From: Flavobacteriaceae bacterium
GTDB lineage: Bacteria > Bacteroidota > Bacteroidia > Flavobacteriales > Flavobacteriaceae
DNA length: 5,842 bases
NCBI GenBank assembly: GCA_030633285.1
Contig: DAOVTC010000080.1
Coordinates: forward strand, 1 to 5,842
Direction: 5' to 3'
In this document: piece by piece, positions 5,275 to 5,842 of the stretch
Numbering within the stretch: position 1 is the stretch's first letter
Layout of the letters: each line of letters starts with the position of its first letter
Program-made: the position numbers and the translations under genes
Notes under the pieces: generated by a model
Database searches by the model: none
Told to the model about the DNA's origin: nothing
Seen by the model: only the letters and a program-made list of their open reading frames with translations

Positions 5275-5842
5275 ATGAAGACACAAAGCATTTTAGATCT
5301 TATTGGCAATACTCCCATGATAAAAGTTAAGAATTTGGTAAAGAATAAAGATGTAACCCTTTTATTAAAATTAGAAGGCAATAATCCTGGCGGTAGTGTT
5401 AAAGACCGCGCTGCCTATAATATGATTAAATCTGCTTTAGATAGAAATGAGATCAATAAAGAAACCAAACTAGTAGAAGCAACTAGTGGTAATACAGGAA
5501 TTGCTCTTGCTATGATTGCACAATTGTTTGATTTAAATATAAAACTGATTATGCCAGAAAATTCAACAAAAGAACGCATGCAAACCATGCAAGCATATGG
5601 TGCAAAAGTTATTTTAACTGCTGCTGACAAAGGAATTGAAGGGTCTAGAGATTATGCTGAAAAAAAAGTAAAAGAAAAAGGTTTTATTATGCTCAATCAG
5701 TTTGCTAATGACGATAATTGGAAAGCACATTATAAAACAACCGGACCAGAAATTTGGAAGGACACCAATAAAAACATAACCCATTTTGTTTCTGCAATGG
5801 GTACGACCGGTACTATCATGGGGGTTTCCACCTATTTAAAAG
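5275..5842 (+). CDS. cysM: Cysteine synthase, CysM type (runs off right edge)
   Basis: This PLP enzyme converts O-acetylserine plus sulfide (or thiosulfate, in E. coli CysM) to cysteine, using the product of the CysE encoded just upstream. The window holds 189 codons plus one base of a protein usually about 290-300 residues long. ILDLIGNTPMIKV (6-18) is the usual start. EGNNPGGSVKDRAA (34-47) contains the PLP lysine K43, EATSGNTGIALAM (68-80) is the substrate loop, and SAMGTTGTIMGVS (173-185) binds the PLP phosphate. The NNPGGSVKDRAA wording, HYKTTGPEIW (152-161) and ITHFVSAMGTTGTIMGVS match E. coli CysM rather than CysK, which has NPxxSVKxR and a different loop. CysM rather than a CysK isozyme is therefore preferred, though substrate preference cannot be read from this fragment. 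The ATG at 5275 gives the standard N-terminus; the leader is A/T-rich with no Shine-Dalgarno. It lies in an operon with cysE. Confidence 0.94.
   Translation, partial: MKTQSILDLIGNTPMIKVKNLVKNKDVTLLLKLEGNNPGGSVKDRAAYNMIKSALDRNEINKETKLVEATSGNTGIALAMIAQLFDLNIKLIMPENSTKERMQTMQAYGAKVILTAADKGIEGSRDYAEKKVKEKGFIMLNQFANDDNWKAHYKTTGPEIWKDTNKNITHFVSAMGTTGTIMGVSTYLK

Noticed and set aside
5415..5630. Open frame of 71 codons on the minus strand
   Set aside because: Antisense to cysM, whose plus-strand frame contains all the PLP-enzyme motifs.
1..5842. Search for mobile elements, CRISPR arrays, tRNA or rRNA genes, phage or defence genes
   Set aside because: No transposase, integrase, direct-repeat array, cloverleaf or rRNA-like stretch was recognised; all six genes are chromosomal housekeeping or hypothetical and there is no obvious compositional break.

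Overview
The window looks like ordinary core-metabolism chromosome from a Bacteroidota species, probably Flavobacteriales. Three things point that way. The DNA is very AT-rich, the four complete or 5'-complete plus-strand genes lack a convincing Shine-Dalgarno (A/T-rich leaders instead), and the proteins read like flavobacterial versions: a short LeuA without a regulatory domain, an EpsC-type serine acetyltransferase, and a lineage-typical 'KSEKRxFKLY' helical-repeat protein. This placement comes from remembered family resemblance, not from a search.

Layout. On the minus strand, 373-1 is the N-terminal 124 codons of dihydroxy-acid dehydratase (ilvD), running off the left edge. Positions 374-600 are non-coding and hold a strong intrinsic terminator for the gene to the right, a candidate Bacteroidota -7 box for ilvD and a perfect 10-bp inverted repeat. 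Positions 2145-601 (minus) encode a 514-aa cytoplasmic helical-repeat protein of unknown function. Positions 2146-2294 form a divergent promoter region with a 7-bp inverted repeat. On the plus strand, 2295-3470 is leuA (2-isopropylmalate synthase), closed by a textbook terminator at 3521-3557. It is followed by a nitroreductase-family flavoprotein (3585-4307), then cysE (4449-5240) and a right-truncated cysM (5275-5842).

How the genes work together. IlvD makes the 2-oxoacid precursors of valine, leucine and isoleucine, and LeuA diverts 2-oxoisovalerate into leucine, so the left half is branched-chain amino acid synthesis flanking an uncharacterised protein. CysE and CysM are consecutive enzymes (serine to O-acetylserine to cysteine), 34 bp apart and almost certainly one operon. 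The nitroreductase has its own upstream terminator boundary and no clear functional tie to its neighbours.

I see no mobile element, CRISPR array, phage gene, tRNA or rRNA, and no convincing new multi-gene system. The points most worth a second look are the orphan 514-aa protein divergent from leuA, the serine acetyltransferase that lacks the usual C-terminal isoleucine tail next to a CysM-type partner, and several inverted repeats placed where operators would sit.
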